64,000 nt of DNA from Cyclobacteriaceae bacterium (GTDB lineage Bacteria; Bacteroidota; Bacteroidia; Cytophagales; Cyclobacteriaceae). Positions 53,660 to 61,848 of this stretch are shown here, piece after piece. The stretch spans positions 124,001 to 188,000 of the forward strand of contig JAEUUI010000008.1 of the NCBI GenBank assembly GCA_016786585.1, in the 5' to 3' direction. How positions within the stretch are numbered: the stretch's first letter is position 1; the number at the start of each line of letters is the position of its first letter. The notes beneath the pieces are model-generated. The model saw only the letters and a program-made list of their open reading frames with translations. It was not told where the DNA came from and searched no databases. A program made the translations under genes and the position numbers.

Positions 53660-53689
53660 TTTGGGTTGTTATGCTAATGTTAACTTTTG
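53660..53689 (+). promoter_or_regulatory. Candidate promoter of the structured RNA upstream of capA
   Basis: TTTG at 53660-53663, a 17-nt spacer, then TAACTTTTG at 53681-53689; the box has one extra base relative to TAnnTTTG. Transcription from about 53696 would make an RNA of about 185 nt that ends at the terminator at 53880. Confidence 0.45.
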
Positions 53690-53695
53690 TTCAGG

Positions 53696-53880
53696 TGCAT
53701 AATGTTGAAAATATAAAATGCTGATTATCAATACGTTGTATTTTAACGTTGTGCTAAGCTCTTGTAAAACTATTTCAGCGGAAAACTGGTGCAAACAGTG
53801 AAGACTGAATGAGTGCTACAAAATCCCGGTAGCGAGGGTTTAAGCCTTGGCGGGCTACCCATAGCCCCCGGCTTTTTATT
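53696..53880 (+). ncRNA. Candidate structured leader or small RNA upstream of capA
   Basis: No reading frame covers this stretch. It holds nested helices: TTGTA (53762-53766)/TACAA (53817-53821), TTCAG (53774-53778)/CTGAA (53805-53809) and ACTG (53785-53788)/CAGT (53796-53799) with the loop GTGCAAA. Next, GTAGC (53829-53833) can pair either with GCTAC at 53815-53819 or with GCTAC at 53854-53858, and the latter is also part of the terminator stem. Such mutually exclusive pairing is the layout of attenuators and riboswitches. No known riboswitch class is recognised. An independent small RNA is equally possible. Confidence 0.5.
53842..53880 (+). terminator. Strong intrinsic terminator 108 nt upstream of capA
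   Basis: AAGCC...GG...GGGCTA, loop CCCA, TAGCCC-CC-GGCTT followed by TTTATT; two small bulges interrupt the stem. It points toward capA but lies far upstream of it, which suggests either a small RNA end or conditional attenuation. Confidence 0.75.
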
Positions 53881-53944
53881 CTATAAACAAGCATGGTGAA
53901 GGACGAAGCGATTTCGTGTGCGCTGCAAAAGCAATCAGAAATGA

Positions 53945-53952
53945 TATTTTTG
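53945..53952 (+). promoter_or_regulatory. -7 promoter element of capA
   Basis: TATTTTTG fits TAnnTTTG exactly and lies 36 nt before the capA ATG; no -33 TTG is visible at the proper spacing. If active, capA need not depend on read-through from the upstream RNA. Confidence 0.45.
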
Positions 53953-53988
53953 TCGGAGAGAGATGGATTATCTACGCGATACTAAAAA

Positions 53989-55137
53989 ATGCAGCTCGTG
54001 AAGGTCAGACTTGGATTGGTTTTAGGAATGCTTGGCGCTGTATGTTCGGTGGCCGCACAGGATACTACGCGCATTTCATTGTTATTTATCGGGGATGTGA
54101 TGCAGCACGACTCGCAGATCAAGGCTGCGTACGATCCTTCCGCTAAAACCTACGACTACAGCTCATGCTTTCAGTTTGTTAAGCCCTACCTCGCTTCGGC
54201 CGACCTGGCCATCGGGAATCTTGAAGTAACATTGGCAGGGCCGCCCTATAAAGGATACCCGCAGTTCAGCGCTCCCGATGAGTTAGCGCTTACGCTGAAA
54301 GAGGTGGGTATGGACATCCTGGTAACAGCAAATAATCATTGTCTTGATCGCGGCCGGAAGGGGCTGGAGCGAACCGTGATGATGCTTGACAGCCTTGACA
54401 TGATGCACACGGGAACCTTTCGGGATACGGTAGAGCGCATGAATGACTATCCGTTGGTTGTTGAGAAGAACGGGTTCAAACTCTCGCTGTTGAATTATAC
54501 CTATGGCACAAATGGTATTCCGGTAACGCGACCGAATGTTGTTAACCACATCGACACAGCTGTTATCCGGCAAGATATCATGAAGGCAAAAACACAGTTG
54601 CCTGATGCAATCATTGTCTTTCTTCACTGGGGCCAGGAGTATCAGTCACTACCCAATAAATGGCAGCGCGATGTTGCTGCTGTTTGTTTTAATGCAGGCG
54701 CCAAGCTTGTAATTGGTGCCCATCCACATGTGCTTCAGCCGATGGAGTGGCGAAAGGCGAGTGATCAGTTAATCGCGTATTCGCTCGGAAATTTTGTGAG
54801 CGGGCAGCGTGATCGTTATAAAAATGGGGGCGCCATGCTTAAGGTAGATCTGATGAAAACCGGGAATGACAGCCTTGTGAATACACGAATAGATTCGGCT
54901 GCGTATATGCTGGAGTGGGTGTATCGTTCGGCAGACAGTAAAAGACAATATTACATTTTACCGGTTCCTGAATTTGAGCAGGACACTACCGGATTTATTA
55001 AAGATGAAGCTTCAAAGGCTGCCTTTCAGGTATTTGCAGATGATTCGCGAAAGCTGTTTAAGAAACATAATGTTTCGTTGGAAGAAGTTAAAACAATTGT
55101 TCGTGCCGGTGAAGCACTAAAACCCGAAGAGCAATGA
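53989..55137 (+). CDS. capA: CapA family (PgsA-like) metallophosphatase-fold protein
   Basis: A 382-aa secreted protein with a signal peptide (residues 6-24, ending VAAQ). CapA motifs are LLFIGDVMQHDSQI, LAIGNLEVTLAG, VTANNHCLDRGRKGLERT, LHWGQEYQSLPNKWQR and GAHPHVLQPMEW, a complete set of metal-ligand positions for the calcineurin-like fold. Family members are tied to poly-gamma-glutamate or capsule synthesis, but no capBC genes are here, so the substrate is uncertain. Its stop codon overlaps the crcB start by 4 nt. Confidence 0.88.
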   Translation: MQLVKVRLGLVLGMLGAVCSVAAQDTTRISLLFIGDVMQHDSQIKAAYDPSAKTYDYSSCFQFVKPYLASADLAIGNLEVTLAGPPYKGYPQFSAPDELALTLKEVGMDILVTANNHCLDRGRKGLERTVMMLDSLDMMHTGTFRDTVERMNDYPLVVEKNGFKLSLLNYTYGTNGIPVTRPNVVNHIDTAVIRQDIMKAKTQLPDAIIVFLHWGQEYQSLPNKWQRDVAAVCFNAGAKLVIGAHPHVLQPMEWRKASDQLIAYSLGNFVSGQRDRYKNGGAMLKVDLMKTGNDSLVNTRIDSAAYMLEWVYRSADSKRQYYILPVPEFEQDTTGFIKDEASKAAFQVFADDSRKLFKKHNVSLEEVKTIVRAGEALKPEEQ

Positions 55138-55502
55138 AGCAGGTTTTTTTTGTTGGATTGGGCGGTGCTGCAGGAAGCATCCTCCGCTACCTGACCAGCG
55201 TTGTAACGCTAAAGTTTTATTCAGCATCTTTTCCCGTGGCTACCTTTATCGTGAATGTGATCGGATGTTTTCTGGCCGGACTTATCTTCGGATCAATCAC
55301 GCAGGAATCTGCGGAAGCACAAAACTTAAAAGTATTATTGTTAACCGGTTTCTGCGGAGGCTTTACCACCTTTTCCGCATTTGCACTAGAGAACGTCAGG
55401 CTGATGAATTCCGGGAATCTCTCAACGGCTGTGCTCTACACAATCGCGAGTATTGTTGCCGGCCTGCTGGCTGCATGGCTCGGCCTTTCGATCACCCGTT
55501 GA
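55134..55502 (+). CDS. crcB: Fluoride channel CrcB/Fluc
   Basis: A 122-aa, four-helix membrane protein with the family motifs GGAAGSILRYL, FPVATFIVNVIGCFLAG and GFCGGFTTFSAFALEN. Dual-topology dimers export fluoride passively. It overlaps capA by 4 nt. No fluoride riboswitch consensus was recognised in front of the operon. It ends at the base before the convergent OM protein gene. Confidence 0.95.
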   Translation: MKQVFFVGLGGAAGSILRYLTSVVTLKFYSASFPVATFIVNVIGCFLAGLIFGSITQESAEAQNLKVLLLTGFCGGFTTFSAFALENVRLMNSGNLSTAVLYTIASIVAGLLAAWLGLSITR

Positions 55503-56234
55503 TTATCTTCTTCGCTTCTGTGTTTTCTTACCCGGTGCAGGGCCGCCTCCGGCATCAAAAATCAGGCTGATGGAAAACTCCAGTCCGGTGAAATCAATCT
55601 TGGCATCTTTGTAATCGATGTCGGCTGTTGTTAAAGTGCCGGAACCGTCACTTCCGGTATACGTTCCCTTCAGCGGGAAACCGGCCTGGCCCACCAGGTA
55701 GTTTGTTTCAAGTGCCACACCCACGCGGCTCGTTACATAAAGTGTTAATTCCGCACCAGCGTGATAACCGAAGCCTGGTTTACTGGTGAATGTTAAATCG
55801 GAGTTAACAACTTCCAGGTTTTCAAACGTGCGAAGCGCGCGATCAAAATTTCCATAGTTGATTTTGTTTCCAAAACAGTAAAAGAAAAATCCACCGCCTT
55901 TCAGGTCGAGTTCCACCTTGTTGGCTTTGAGCATCAGAACCAGTTCTGCCGGAACAAAGGCCGTAAAGTTTGGTCCAACCAGGGGGTCTTTGCTGTCGAA
56001 GGGTAAATCTTTGAGATTAAGTCCGCTCATCCGGTATAACGATCCTCCTGTTTCCAGCGAAAGAAAGTCGGTGAGATTCACGCCTACACCGCGAATGGAA
56101 AACGGACTGATCGGAGTTGACAGGTAGCCGTTTTTTGGAAGAAAGTATGAAAACGACAAACCAAACTGCTGAGCCTTTGCTACAGTTGTTATAAACAGTA
56201 AAGCCAATACAATGAACTTTATCTTTCGGATCAT
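55503..56234 (-). CDS. Predicted outer-membrane beta-barrel protein
   Basis: A 243-aa protein with a signal peptide (to residue 21, VAKAQ) and alternating amphipathic strands, for example FGLSFSYFLPKNGYLSTPI, VELDLKGGGFFFYCFGN and the C-terminal FTGLEFSISLIFDAG. The basic tail (GKKTQKRRR) after the barrel is unusual. Family not recognised beyond an outer-membrane barrel. Its ATG overlaps the stop codon of the LTA-synthase-like gene by 4 nt, so the pair acts as a unit. Confidence 0.7.
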   Translation of the reverse strand: MIRKIKFIVLALLFITTVAKAQQFGLSFSYFLPKNGYLSTPISPFSIRGVGVNLTDFLSLETGGSLYRMSGLNLKDLPFDSKDPLVGPNFTAFVPAELVLMLKANKVELDLKGGGFFFYCFGNKINYGNFDRALRTFENLEVVNSDLTFTSKPGFGYHAGAELTLYVTSRVGVALETNYLVGQAGFPLKGTYTGSDGSGTLTTADIDYKDAKIDFTGLEFSISLIFDAGGGPAPGKKTQKRRR

Positions 56235-58063
56235 TTTTTCGAGTTATAATCGAGGAACAATTTTTGAACGTAGGCCCGGGCGGGATACGTATCTTCTTCT
56301 TTGGTAACACCGGTTTGGTGTAAATAGAGTTTGCCCGGATTATCATAAACGATGTAATGCTCGGGATCGAGATAGCCGTAGCCGTCAATAAAAATGTACA
56401 TCGCAAAGTTTTTCGTGTTGTTACCAAACAAATCCTTGCTGAACAGAAAGTCAGGGGAAGGCTTATCCAGTTGCGCGAGCAGTGTATTGGCGATATCGGT
56501 TTGACCGCCATAACGCGTAATCACCGTATCTTTCTTTATTGCTCCTCCCAGCCACAGCATCGGTGTATGAAATTTCTCGCGAATACGCGAATCGATTTTA
56601 TCGGGCAGGCGGTGGCCATGATCGGCTGTGATAATGATAAGTGTATTATCCCACCAGGGTTGCTTTTTGCAGTATGATATAAAATCACCAATGCTCTTAT
56701 CGGTGTAGTAGCAGGAGTTTAGAAAGAGCGAAGCATCGTCATCACCGGGGATTTGTTTTAGCGGCACGTCAAACGGCTCATGGCTGCTCAATGTAAGCAT
56801 CGCTTTGAAGAATGGTTTGTTAAGCGAAGTAGTGTCGAGTTCTTTTTCAGCTTGCTCAAAAAGGTATTGATCATGAACACCCCATTTCGAAGTATTGTAA
56901 TCACTGTCGAAGTCGTCAACAGATGTAATGTGGCGAAATCCGCCATAGGTAAAGAATGAGCGATAGTTCGCGAAATCGGCATCGCCTCCGTAAACAAAAG
57001 AAGTTTTGTATCCAAGGCTTTCCAGCTTGCGACTGATATATGGCAGCTTTTGAGTCTTATCTGGAAACTTGATAATGGACCGTTGAGTTTGTGCCGGAAA
57101 TCCGCTCAGGATGCTTACCAGACCTTTGTCAGTGCGGTCGCCACTGGCGTAAAAGTTTGTGAACAATATTCCCTCTTTACTGAGTGTATTGAAATTCGGG
57201 GTGATTCCTTTTCTTCCACCGAGCGATTCGATCACGTTCGCGGTAAAGCCTTCTACGATAATGAGAATGACATTCGGTCGTTTGGTTTTGAGAACAGAAA
57301 CTGTCGAGTCGTTTGCGGGATACAGGCTTTTGAAATACGTTTCGGTAAGGCCGCGATCGAAGTAATCTTCCGGGTACTGTAAGTTCACATCGCTTTGCAG
57401 GCTGCTTAAGAAATTCCAAAGCACATTAATGCCTGCATGATTGGCAAAGTTGTTTGTCTTATGAAAATATACCTGGCCTGCATTCATCGTCGCAACACTA
57501 AAGCCCCCGCGGATCGGGATGAACATCAATGCGGTTACGATGAACAAAGGAATGGCCGCTTTCCGGGTTGTAGGGTTCAACTTGCTCACGGGTCGGGCTA
57601 CGATCCGCATATAACCGAAAATGAAGACTGTTAATAATGCCAACAGGATCAGCACCAGCGTTATAATAACTCCCTTGCCGGCACTTCCAGCGGCCTCCGA
57701 ACTCATGTAAAACAGGGGAGTGGTATTCAGGCGAAAGCCCCAGTGATGATAAAGCTCAAGATCGGTAACAACCGCAACGCAAAGTGCGGCCAGCATCAGA
57801 ATGTTAAAGCTGTTTAGCACGTAGGCGATCCACGGACGTTGCGTGAACACGGAAACAACGAGGATGAGTCCGGATAGTAACAAAATATACCCCGTCATAC
57901 TCATATCCATCCGCAATCCGTACAACATCGCTTTAAGAATGTCAGTCCACAACAGCTGTGCGGTGAGGTCGGCATTGTAAACAAGAAAACAGATCCGGGC
58001 AACGATCATCACGGCCATCCAGAAGATAGCCAGCCGAAGCAGTATTTTGAAGCGTTGTCGCAT
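56231..58063 (-). CDS. LTA-synthase-like sulfatase-family membrane transferase
   Basis: A 610-aa protein with five N-terminal TM helices (within residues 8-185) and a periplasmic alkaline-phosphatase-fold domain. Metal and nucleophile sites fit the LTA synthase family: ILIIVEGF (Glu271), SGDRTDKG with Thr311 as nucleophile, and IIITADHGHRLPD. In a Gram-negative host such enzymes usually transfer phosphoglycerol or phosphoethanolamine to envelope glycans rather than make lipoteichoic acid. The coupled outer-membrane protein downstream supports an envelope role. Confidence 0.88.
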   Translation of the reverse strand: MRQRFKILLRLAIFWMAVMIVARICFLVYNADLTAQLLWTDILKAMLYGLRMDMSMTGYILLLSGLILVVSVFTQRPWIAYVLNSFNILMLAALCVAVVTDLELYHHWGFRLNTTPLFYMSSEAAGSAGKGVIITLVLILLALLTVFIFGYMRIVARPVSKLNPTTRKAAIPLFIVTALMFIPIRGGFSVATMNAGQVYFHKTNNFANHAGINVLWNFLSSLQSDVNLQYPEDYFDRGLTETYFKSLYPANDSTVSVLKTKRPNVILIIVEGFTANVIESLGGRKGITPNFNTLSKEGILFTNFYASGDRTDKGLVSILSGFPAQTQRSIIKFPDKTQKLPYISRKLESLGYKTSFVYGGDADFANYRSFFTYGGFRHITSVDDFDSDYNTSKWGVHDQYLFEQAEKELDTTSLNKPFFKAMLTLSSHEPFDVPLKQIPGDDDASLFLNSCYYTDKSIGDFISYCKKQPWWDNTLIIITADHGHRLPDKIDSRIREKFHTPMLWLGGAIKKDTVITRYGGQTDIANTLLAQLDKPSPDFLFSKDLFGNNTKNFAMYIFIDGYGYLDPEHYIVYDNPGKLYLHQTGVTKEEDTYPARAYVQKLFLDYNSKK

Positions 58064-58147
58064 ATCACGTTAACAGCCGCATACCGTGTACGGCTTGGCT
58101 TTTGAATTAAAATATCCCTAAAATTAGGTCTAATAATTTATTGCACA

Positions 58148-59848
58148 ATGAACAAGCTTTTACCCCTCATACTCTTTGTCACGCTTCTTTCATGTTCCGG
58201 CAGGAAGCCGGCTGATCTGGTCATTACAGGTGGAACGATTTATACAATGGATACCTCACAACGTGTTGTGGAGGCTGTTGTGGTAAATGCTGATACGATT
58301 GTGTTTGCGGGATCTTCGCAGGCAGCGCGCGAGTGGATCGGTGATGAAACAAAAGTGATTGATCTGCAGGGTAAAACAATGATCCCGGGTTTCATCGAAG
58401 GGCATGGTCACTTCATGGGCGTGGGGTATAACGAACTGGACCTTGATCTGTCGGGCGTGAAAAGCTTTGAAGAGATTGCTGAACGGGTAAAGATTGCTGC
58501 AAGCAAGGCAAAGCCGGGCGAATGGATTTTAGGTCGTGGCTGGCACCAAGACAAGTGGGATACAAGACCGGCCGACATGGTGAAAGGTTATCCGTCTCAC
58601 GCACAATTAAGTGCGGTGTCGCCTGATAACCCTGTGTTTCTGTCACATGCCAGCGGCCACATGAGTCTCGCGAATGCGAAGGCGATGGAGATTGCCGGAG
58701 TTAATCAGCTGTCGAAGGAGAATCTGAATAAATTCAGTGGCGAGGGCGGAGAGATTATTCGCGATGCAAATGGAAATCCTACTGGATTGTTTAATGAAAA
58801 CGCGGAAGATGTTATCGCGCGGTTTATTCCGGCCAACGATTCTGAACGAATGAGTAAAGCATTTGAACTTGCAACACAAACCTGTTTAAAGAATGGCATT
58901 ACCGGCTTTCACGATGCAGGTGTAGGACGCGAAGGAATCGATTTTTATAAGAGCCAGTATAAACTTGGAAAGCTTGGGCTCCGGATGTACGTGATGGTGA
59001 CGGGGTGGGATCGCCCGCTTGTTCATGAATGGCTTAAAAAAGGACCTGAGGTCGACCCAAAGCATTGGCTAACGATCCGCTCTATCAAACTGAATTGCGA
59101 TGGCGCGCTGGGTTCGCGCGGGGCGTGGTTGCTGGAGCCGTATACCGATCGTCCGGATTTTTATGGCATGGCTACACTTTCAATGGATACTGTTTTATCA
59201 ACTTCACGTGAAGCGTTAAAGTCGGGCTTCCAGGTTTGTTCACATGCCATTGGCGATCGGGCAAACCGGGAGATCCTGGACCGGTATGAATTGGCGATGA
59301 AGGAAAATCCGGATGTTAAAGATTCGCGCTTCCGCATAGAGCACGCGCAGCATTTAAACCCGACCGACATTCCCCGCTTTGCAAAACTTGGAGTTATTCC
59401 GGCCATGCAGGCGATTCATATGGCAAGTGACAGGCAATGGGCCATCGACAGGCTTGGAGAGAAGCGTATCAAGGAAGGTGCGTATATGTGGCAGTCGTTG
59501 TTAAAATCGGGCGCCAAGATTGTTAACGGAACAGATGCACCGGTTGAACCTGTCAATCCCATTCCGAGCTTCTATGCTTCTGTTACCCGCATGACCTTAA
59601 AAGGCCAGCCGGAAGGAGGCTATGAGCCGGAAGAGAAAATGACGCGCGAACAGGCTTTGCGTTCTTATACACTTGATGCTGCTTACGGGGCTTTCGAAGA
59701 GAAGTTTAAAGGATCAATTGAAAAAGGCAAGCTGGCCGACTTTGCCATTCTGTCGAAAGACATCATGACTGTTCCGGATAAAGAAATACTGTCTGCGGAA
59801 GTGCTGACAACCATTGTGGGCGGTAAAGTGGTGTATGAGAAAAAGTAA
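58148..59848 (+). CDS. YtcJ-like amidohydrolase lipoprotein
   Basis: A 566-aa member of the amidohydrolase superfamily with a lipoprotein signal ending LLSC (Cys16). Metal-site motifs are visible: IEGHGHFMGVG, GFHDAGVGREG, CSHAIGDRAN, RIEHAQHL and NGTDAPVEPVNPIPSFYA. The YtcJ group often hydrolyses amides or imines of unknown natural substrates; secretion suggests processing of external compounds. It stands alone on the plus strand and ends at a hairpin terminator. Confidence 0.88.
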   Translation: MNKLLPLILFVTLLSCSGRKPADLVITGGTIYTMDTSQRVVEAVVVNADTIVFAGSSQAAREWIGDETKVIDLQGKTMIPGFIEGHGHFMGVGYNELDLDLSGVKSFEEIAERVKIAASKAKPGEWILGRGWHQDKWDTRPADMVKGYPSHAQLSAVSPDNPVFLSHASGHMSLANAKAMEIAGVNQLSKENLNKFSGEGGEIIRDANGNPTGLFNENAEDVIARFIPANDSERMSKAFELATQTCLKNGITGFHDAGVGREGIDFYKSQYKLGKLGLRMYVMVTGWDRPLVHEWLKKGPEVDPKHWLTIRSIKLNCDGALGSRGAWLLEPYTDRPDFYGMATLSMDTVLSTSREALKSGFQVCSHAIGDRANREILDRYELAMKENPDVKDSRFRIEHAQHLNPTDIPRFAKLGVIPAMQAIHMASDRQWAIDRLGEKRIKEGAYMWQSLLKSGAKIVNGTDAPVEPVNPIPSFYASVTRMTLKGQPEGGYEPEEKMTREQALRSYTLDAAYGAFEEKFKGSIEKGKLADFAILSKDIMTVPDKEILSAEVLTTIVGGKVVYEKK

Positions 59849-59867
59849 CGCCACCCACGCAATAAAA

Positions 59868-59896
59868 AAGGGAACCGCGAGGCTCCCTTCTTTTTT
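59868..59896 (+). terminator. Bidirectional intrinsic terminator after the amidohydrolase gene
   Basis: AAGGGAACC, loop GCGA, GGCTCCCTT (one A-C mismatch) and six Ts; an A-run before the stem gives a T-run on the other strand for the convergent TerB gene. Confidence 0.85.
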
Positions 59897-59914
59897 GGTT
59901 ATAGGTTAGGTTGA

Positions 59915-60319
59915 TTAAAACACGATAAACTTCTCAGCTTTCTTGCGCAGCATATCGCGGTCGGCCGTGATAGACGGATCGCTGTAGATGTGTTGCGAAA
60001 GCTCGCGTACTACTCCTTTTTTGTATCCCATTTTTTCTGCAATCTGCTCGCAGAATGTGATTTCGCTTTTGAAAACCTGACCATCCATTTTCATCATCTG
60101 GATCAGGTAATACAGGTGCTCGAACTTCTCGTCAGAGGTTAATGCGCTGATGGTGCCAATTGGCTGGGGACTTTTGATCATCTCGGCAACCTCTTCCTTA
60201 CTGATGCCGTTAGCCTGAGCTACCATGTGAATAAGCTTTGCTTCACGGTCCTCAATCTTGCTGTCGCTGGCCGCCAGATTGATCAGGATGTTGAGCTCTG
60301 CTTTTTTATTAAATGCCAT
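59915..60319 (-). CDS. TerB-like (tellurite resistance/acidic helical) family protein
   Basis: A 134-aa all-helical acidic protein with no signal peptide. LINLAASDSKIEDREAKLIH and YLIQMMKMDGQVFKSEITFC are the two metal-binding acidic loops typical of TerB-like domains. TerB proteins bind calcium and are linked to membrane stress or tellurite resistance; no ter cluster is present, so the role is open. A TTTG-N21-TATATTTC promoter-like sequence (60396-60364, minus strand) lies upstream. Confidence 0.85.
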   Translation of the reverse strand: MAFNKKAELNILINLAASDSKIEDREAKLIHMVAQANGISKEEVAEMIKSPQPIGTISALTSDEKFEHLYYLIQMMKMDGQVFKSEITFCEQIAEKMGYKKGVVRELSQHIYSDPSITADRDMLRKKAEKFIVF

Positions 60320-60363
60320 AACTTGAAATGTTGTTTAGATCCGAAAATATTTGAATAAGCTTT

Positions 60364-60396
60364 GAAATATAGGGAAAATTACGATGTTTTGGCAAA
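60364..60396 (-). promoter_or_regulatory. Candidate promoter of the TerB-like gene
   Basis: On the minus strand TTTG (60396-60393), a 21-nt spacer and TATATTTC (60371-60364), one base off TAnnTTTG. It lies 45 nt before the start codon. Confidence 0.45.
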
Positions 60397-60407
60397 CGAA
60401 CAAAAAA

Positions 60408-60422
60408 TTGCGCCGGGCGCAA
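60408..60422. promoter_or_regulatory. Perfect 15-bp palindrome upstream of the DUF2807 gene
   Basis: TTGCGCCGGGCGCAA is symmetric about its central G with seven matching bases on each side. It lies between two divergent genes, 33 nt before the DUF2807 start. It is GC-rich against an AT-rich background and could be an operator or hairpin. Confidence 0.4.
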
Positions 60423-60454
60423 CCTTCCAGTAACACACGGGTCTTTAGGAGTAA

Positions 60455-61144
60455 ATGGGAAATATGAAAAGGCTTATAATCATTCTGCTTGCATCGGTAA
60501 CTGTATTCGCCTACGGTCAGAAATCTGAAAACCGTTCGGTTGATTCGTTCAAAGGTGTGAAGGCGTTGCAAGGCATTGACGTGTACCTGAAAAAAGGTTC
60601 GAAAGAAGCCGTGCGGGTGGAAGTCAGCGGTGTTGACCTGAGTGACGTAGTAACCGAAGTTTCAGGAGATTATCTGAAGATTCAGATGCGGCAGGGCAAT
60701 TATCGCAATGAACATTCAGTGAAAGTGTATGTGACCTATACAGAACTCACGAAAATCTCTGCAAGCTCAGCAGGCGCCATATTTGCAGAGAACGTGATCA
60801 AGGCGGATGTTCTTTCGATAAGCGCTTCAAGTGCCGGCACGGTAGATATTCAGGTTGATGCAGGTTCAATTGATGTAAGCACATCCAGCGCAGCAGAAGT
60901 TGAACTGAAAGGAAAAGCAACTTCAATCACCATCAATGCAGCAAGTGCTGCCGAGGTTGACGCGTATGAACTGGTTGCGGATAATGTAGATGTTAGCGCA
61001 GTGAGCGCGGGTTCAGCCAAGGTAAATGCGGTGAAGTCAATTAAAGCACGTGCCGTGAGCGGGGGGTCAATTCGCTACCGCGGAAACCCGGAACAAAGTA
61101 ATACAACGTCATCGAGCGGAGGATCGGTAAAAAAATCAAACTAA
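60455..61144 (+). CDS. Secreted DUF2807 (head GIN domain) protein
   Basis: A 229-aa protein with a signal peptide; the second ATG at 60464 gives MKRLIIILLASVTVFAYGQ and is an equally good start (AGGAG at 60447-60451 lies before the first ATG). The mature part is a repetitive beta-helix: SASSAGAIFAENV, SASSAGTVDIQVDAG and SAASAAEVDAYELV recur at about 20-residue steps, the pattern of DUF2807. Such proteins are periplasmic or surface adhesins of unknown function in Bacteroidota. Its 3' end overlaps the convergent gene by 9 nt. Confidence 0.88.
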   Translation: MGNMKRLIIILLASVTVFAYGQKSENRSVDSFKGVKALQGIDVYLKKGSKEAVRVEVSGVDLSDVVTEVSGDYLKIQMRQGNYRNEHSVKVYVTYTELTKISASSAGAIFAENVIKADVLSISASSAGTVDIQVDAGSIDVSTSSAAEVELKGKATSITINAASAAEVDAYELVADNVDVSAVSAGSAKVNAVKSIKARAVSGGSIRYRGNPEQSNTTSSSGGSVKKSN

Positions 61145-61621
61145 CGTATTGTCCTGAACAGGGCAGTTTAAAAAGCTGGCAACCTTCTGAAGCGTGGTTG
61201 TCAGCTTTTCTTTTTTGGTTGAGTTGATCAAATGGATCTTCTCACCGGAGGTCAGTTTCAGATAACCGTTGTACTCCGTATTGGTAAACGTTGATGAGTG
61301 ATTGGTATGCGCAGTGTATGCGCGCGTTGTTGACTTCGCACGGTTGATGTAAACCTTTTCTGCACCCGGAAATTTTTTCCATTTTCCACCTCGTATAAAG
61401 AAATAAAAGGATTGGTACTCCCGGTATTTGCCTTTCTTCAGATCTATTTCGGTCCCATCAGCAGCGCTTAAAATGAAGCCGGCTGCTACAACAAGTACAG
61501 ACCCCATTACTGGCTTTTCCAGTAACAAAGCGATTCCTGCCAACAGAATCAATACGGCAATCAGTTGAAAGTGCCAGGGGAAGAGCGTACCGTTACGGAT
61601 GTCAAGTTTTGTCTGATTCAT
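61136..61621 (-). CDS. Hypothetical membrane protein, two helices
   Basis: A 161-aa protein from MNQTKLDIRNGTLFPWHF at 61621; a start at 61651 adds ten residues with poor context. Two adjacent hydrophobic helices (about residues 18-33 and 39-53) are followed by a soluble part with many Lys and Thr residues. No family is recognised. It is convergent with the DUF2807 gene. Confidence 0.6.
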   Translation of the reverse strand: MNQTKLDIRNGTLFPWHFQLIAVLILLAGIALLLEKPVMGSVLVVAAGFILSAADGTEIDLKKGKYREYQSFYFFIRGGKWKKFPGAEKVYINRAKSTTRAYTAHTNHSSTFTNTEYNGYLKLTSGEKIHLINSTKKEKLTTTLQKVASFLNCPVQDNTLV

Positions 61622-61779
61622 GCGGTAATAAAAATAATGGTTTTCAACCATTATCAGCTGGTTTCAACCGTTTGCACGTTCAGTCAAATGAATAATACCT
61701 GAAGTGATTCTTTAGAGGATGGGTAAAATTTCGAGTGATTTTTTGGTAAAAGATATAATTTTTTTAAAAACAGGGTTCA

Positions 61780-61814
61780 TTTTGACCCCTTCACCTGAAA
61801 AATCAATAGATTTG
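61780..61814 (+). promoter_or_regulatory. Bacteroidota sigma-A promoter of the glutamine synthetase gene
   Basis: TTTTG at 61780-61784, a 22-nt spacer and TAGATTTG at 61807-61814, a full consensus match. Transcription should begin near 61820, giving a leader of about 29 nt. Confidence 0.75.
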
Positions 61815-61848
61815 CATCCGTAAATTACTCAAAACAACCACCACTACT

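Noticed and set aside
53618-53988. Fluoride riboswitch in front of the capA-crcB operon
   Set aside because: The crcB-motif consensus sequences were looked for and not found; the helices present do not match that class.
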